Shown here in pieces: positions 63,643 through 64,000 of a stretch of 64,000 bases of DNA. The translations under genes were made by a program, and so were the position numbers. The stretch comes from Lachnospiraceae bacterium (lineage in GTDB: Bacteria; Bacillota; Clostridia; Lachnospirales; Lachnospiraceae), in contig JAFYBJ010000025.1 in assembly GCA_017540265.1 (NCBI GenBank), positions 1 to 64,000 of the forward strand, in the 5' to 3' direction. The notes beneath the pieces are model-generated. The model saw only the letters and a program-made list of their open reading frames with translations. It did no database searches and was not told the DNA's origin. Each line of letters opens with the position of its first letter. The first letter of the stretch is position 1.

Positions 63643-64000
63643 GCTTCCTCCTCCTTTCTTTCACTGCCGTTCACTAAAGCAATAAAGCCCTCCGCATCAA
63701 GCTGTTCATAGAAATAATTGCCGGTAGCATAATCGCAGTCGGCATCCTTTATCATCTTATAATATCCTTCATCCTCTATGCCGCTCACCATGGTATCCAT
63801 TCCCAGATCATGGGCAAGCTCTAAAGAGGAACGCATGGTGATACCTGCTTTTCCGTTTGTCATCGCAGCCTTCACCACGGATCTGTTTATCTTTATCACC
63901 TTCACGGGCATCTCATAGACCATTGCTATATCCGTAAAGCCGCTTCCGTATTCTTCAAGGCAGAAGCACACGCCGGACTTATCCAGATCGAACATCGTCT
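63639..64000 (-). CDS. Degenerate EAL-domain protein (partial, N-terminus outside window)
   Basis: C-terminal ~120 residues of an EAL-type domain; the frame stays open to the window edge, so the true start lies beyond 64000. Active-site positions are lost: DDFGTG reads EEYGSG, the Lys motif is IKINRS, EGVE reads SGIED, and the QG of the last motif is TG. It is probably an inactive c-di-GMP or protein-binding sensor. ATGA-type 4-bp overlap with the active EAL gene suggests that both work together. Confidence 0.75.
   Translation of the reverse strand, partial: TMFDLDKSGVCFCLEEYGSGFTDIAMVYEMPVKVIKINRSVVKAAMTNGKAGITMRSSLELAHDLGMDTMVSGIEDEGYYKMIKDADCDYATGNYFYEQLDAEGFIALVNGSERKEEEA

Noticed and set aside
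1..64000. tRNA, rRNA, T-box or known riboswitch
   Set aside because: No CCA-ended cloverleaf, rRNA core motif, T-box sequence or riboswitch core that I know was recognised on either strand; a covariance-model scan was not possible.

Overview
The window is about 64 kb of a Gram-positive, low-to-mid GC Firmicute, most likely a Lachnospiraceae (Butyrivibrio/Lachnospira-like). The evidence is the S10-spc-alpha ribosomal cluster in the Clostridia order (rpsD between rpsK and rpoA, ecfA1-ecfA2-ecfT-truA behind rplQ), zinc-type S14, a zinc-LID adenylate kinase, a cellobiose 2-epimerase close to the Ruminococcus albus enzyme, BspA-like and Ig-like secreted proteins, DUF3793, and GGAGG ribosome binding sites. 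No rRNA, tRNA, CRISPR array, insertion sequence or prophage was seen.

Layout. 1-7.0 kb (minus): a partial secreted protein, an ABC-F ATPase behind a voltage-gated-type K+ channel, and a 937-aa Ig-like secreted protein. 7.2-15.2 kb (plus): a signalling island with a dual-sensor hybrid histidine kinase, a REC-REC-HD-GYP response regulator and a second hybrid kinase. It looks like a phosphorelay ending in c-di-GMP breakdown. 15.3-26.5 kb (minus): DUF3793 protein, a 1421-aa leucine-rich-repeat surface protein, a copper ATPase carrying a fused CopZ-like domain, glycogen phosphorylase and a lipoprotein. 26.6-33.0 kb (minus): carB, an AGE-family cellobiose epimerase and a large membrane protein that an in-frame TAA splits in two.

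33.1-53.0 kb (minus): truA, the ECF transporter core and the whole S10-spc-alpha cluster, 31 genes from rpsJ to rplQ including secY, adk, map, infA, rpmJ and rpoA. This block carries its own promoters (before rpsJ and before rpmJ), a 332-nt structured spacer between rpmJ and rpsM, and a ~107-bp nested palindrome right behind rplQ. 53.4-58.1 kb: an NRPS-like synthetase with domain order adenylation, carrier, condensation, then a truncated adenylation remnant, divergent from an HSL-type esterase. 58.1-64 kb (minus): one tightly overlapping operon of degenerate EAL, active EAL with membrane sensor, rhomboid protease, flavodoxin-SCP2 fusion, murG and HIT protein.

Most unusual points: the A-T-C-A* synthetase, the copA-copZ fusion that keeps a ribosome binding site and start codon for a free CopZ, the histidine kinase with an internal DHp domain that has lost its histidine, the alternative-pairing RNA candidate before rpsM, and the palindrome behind rplQ. 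Statements about homologues rest on remembered family knowledge; no database search was possible.
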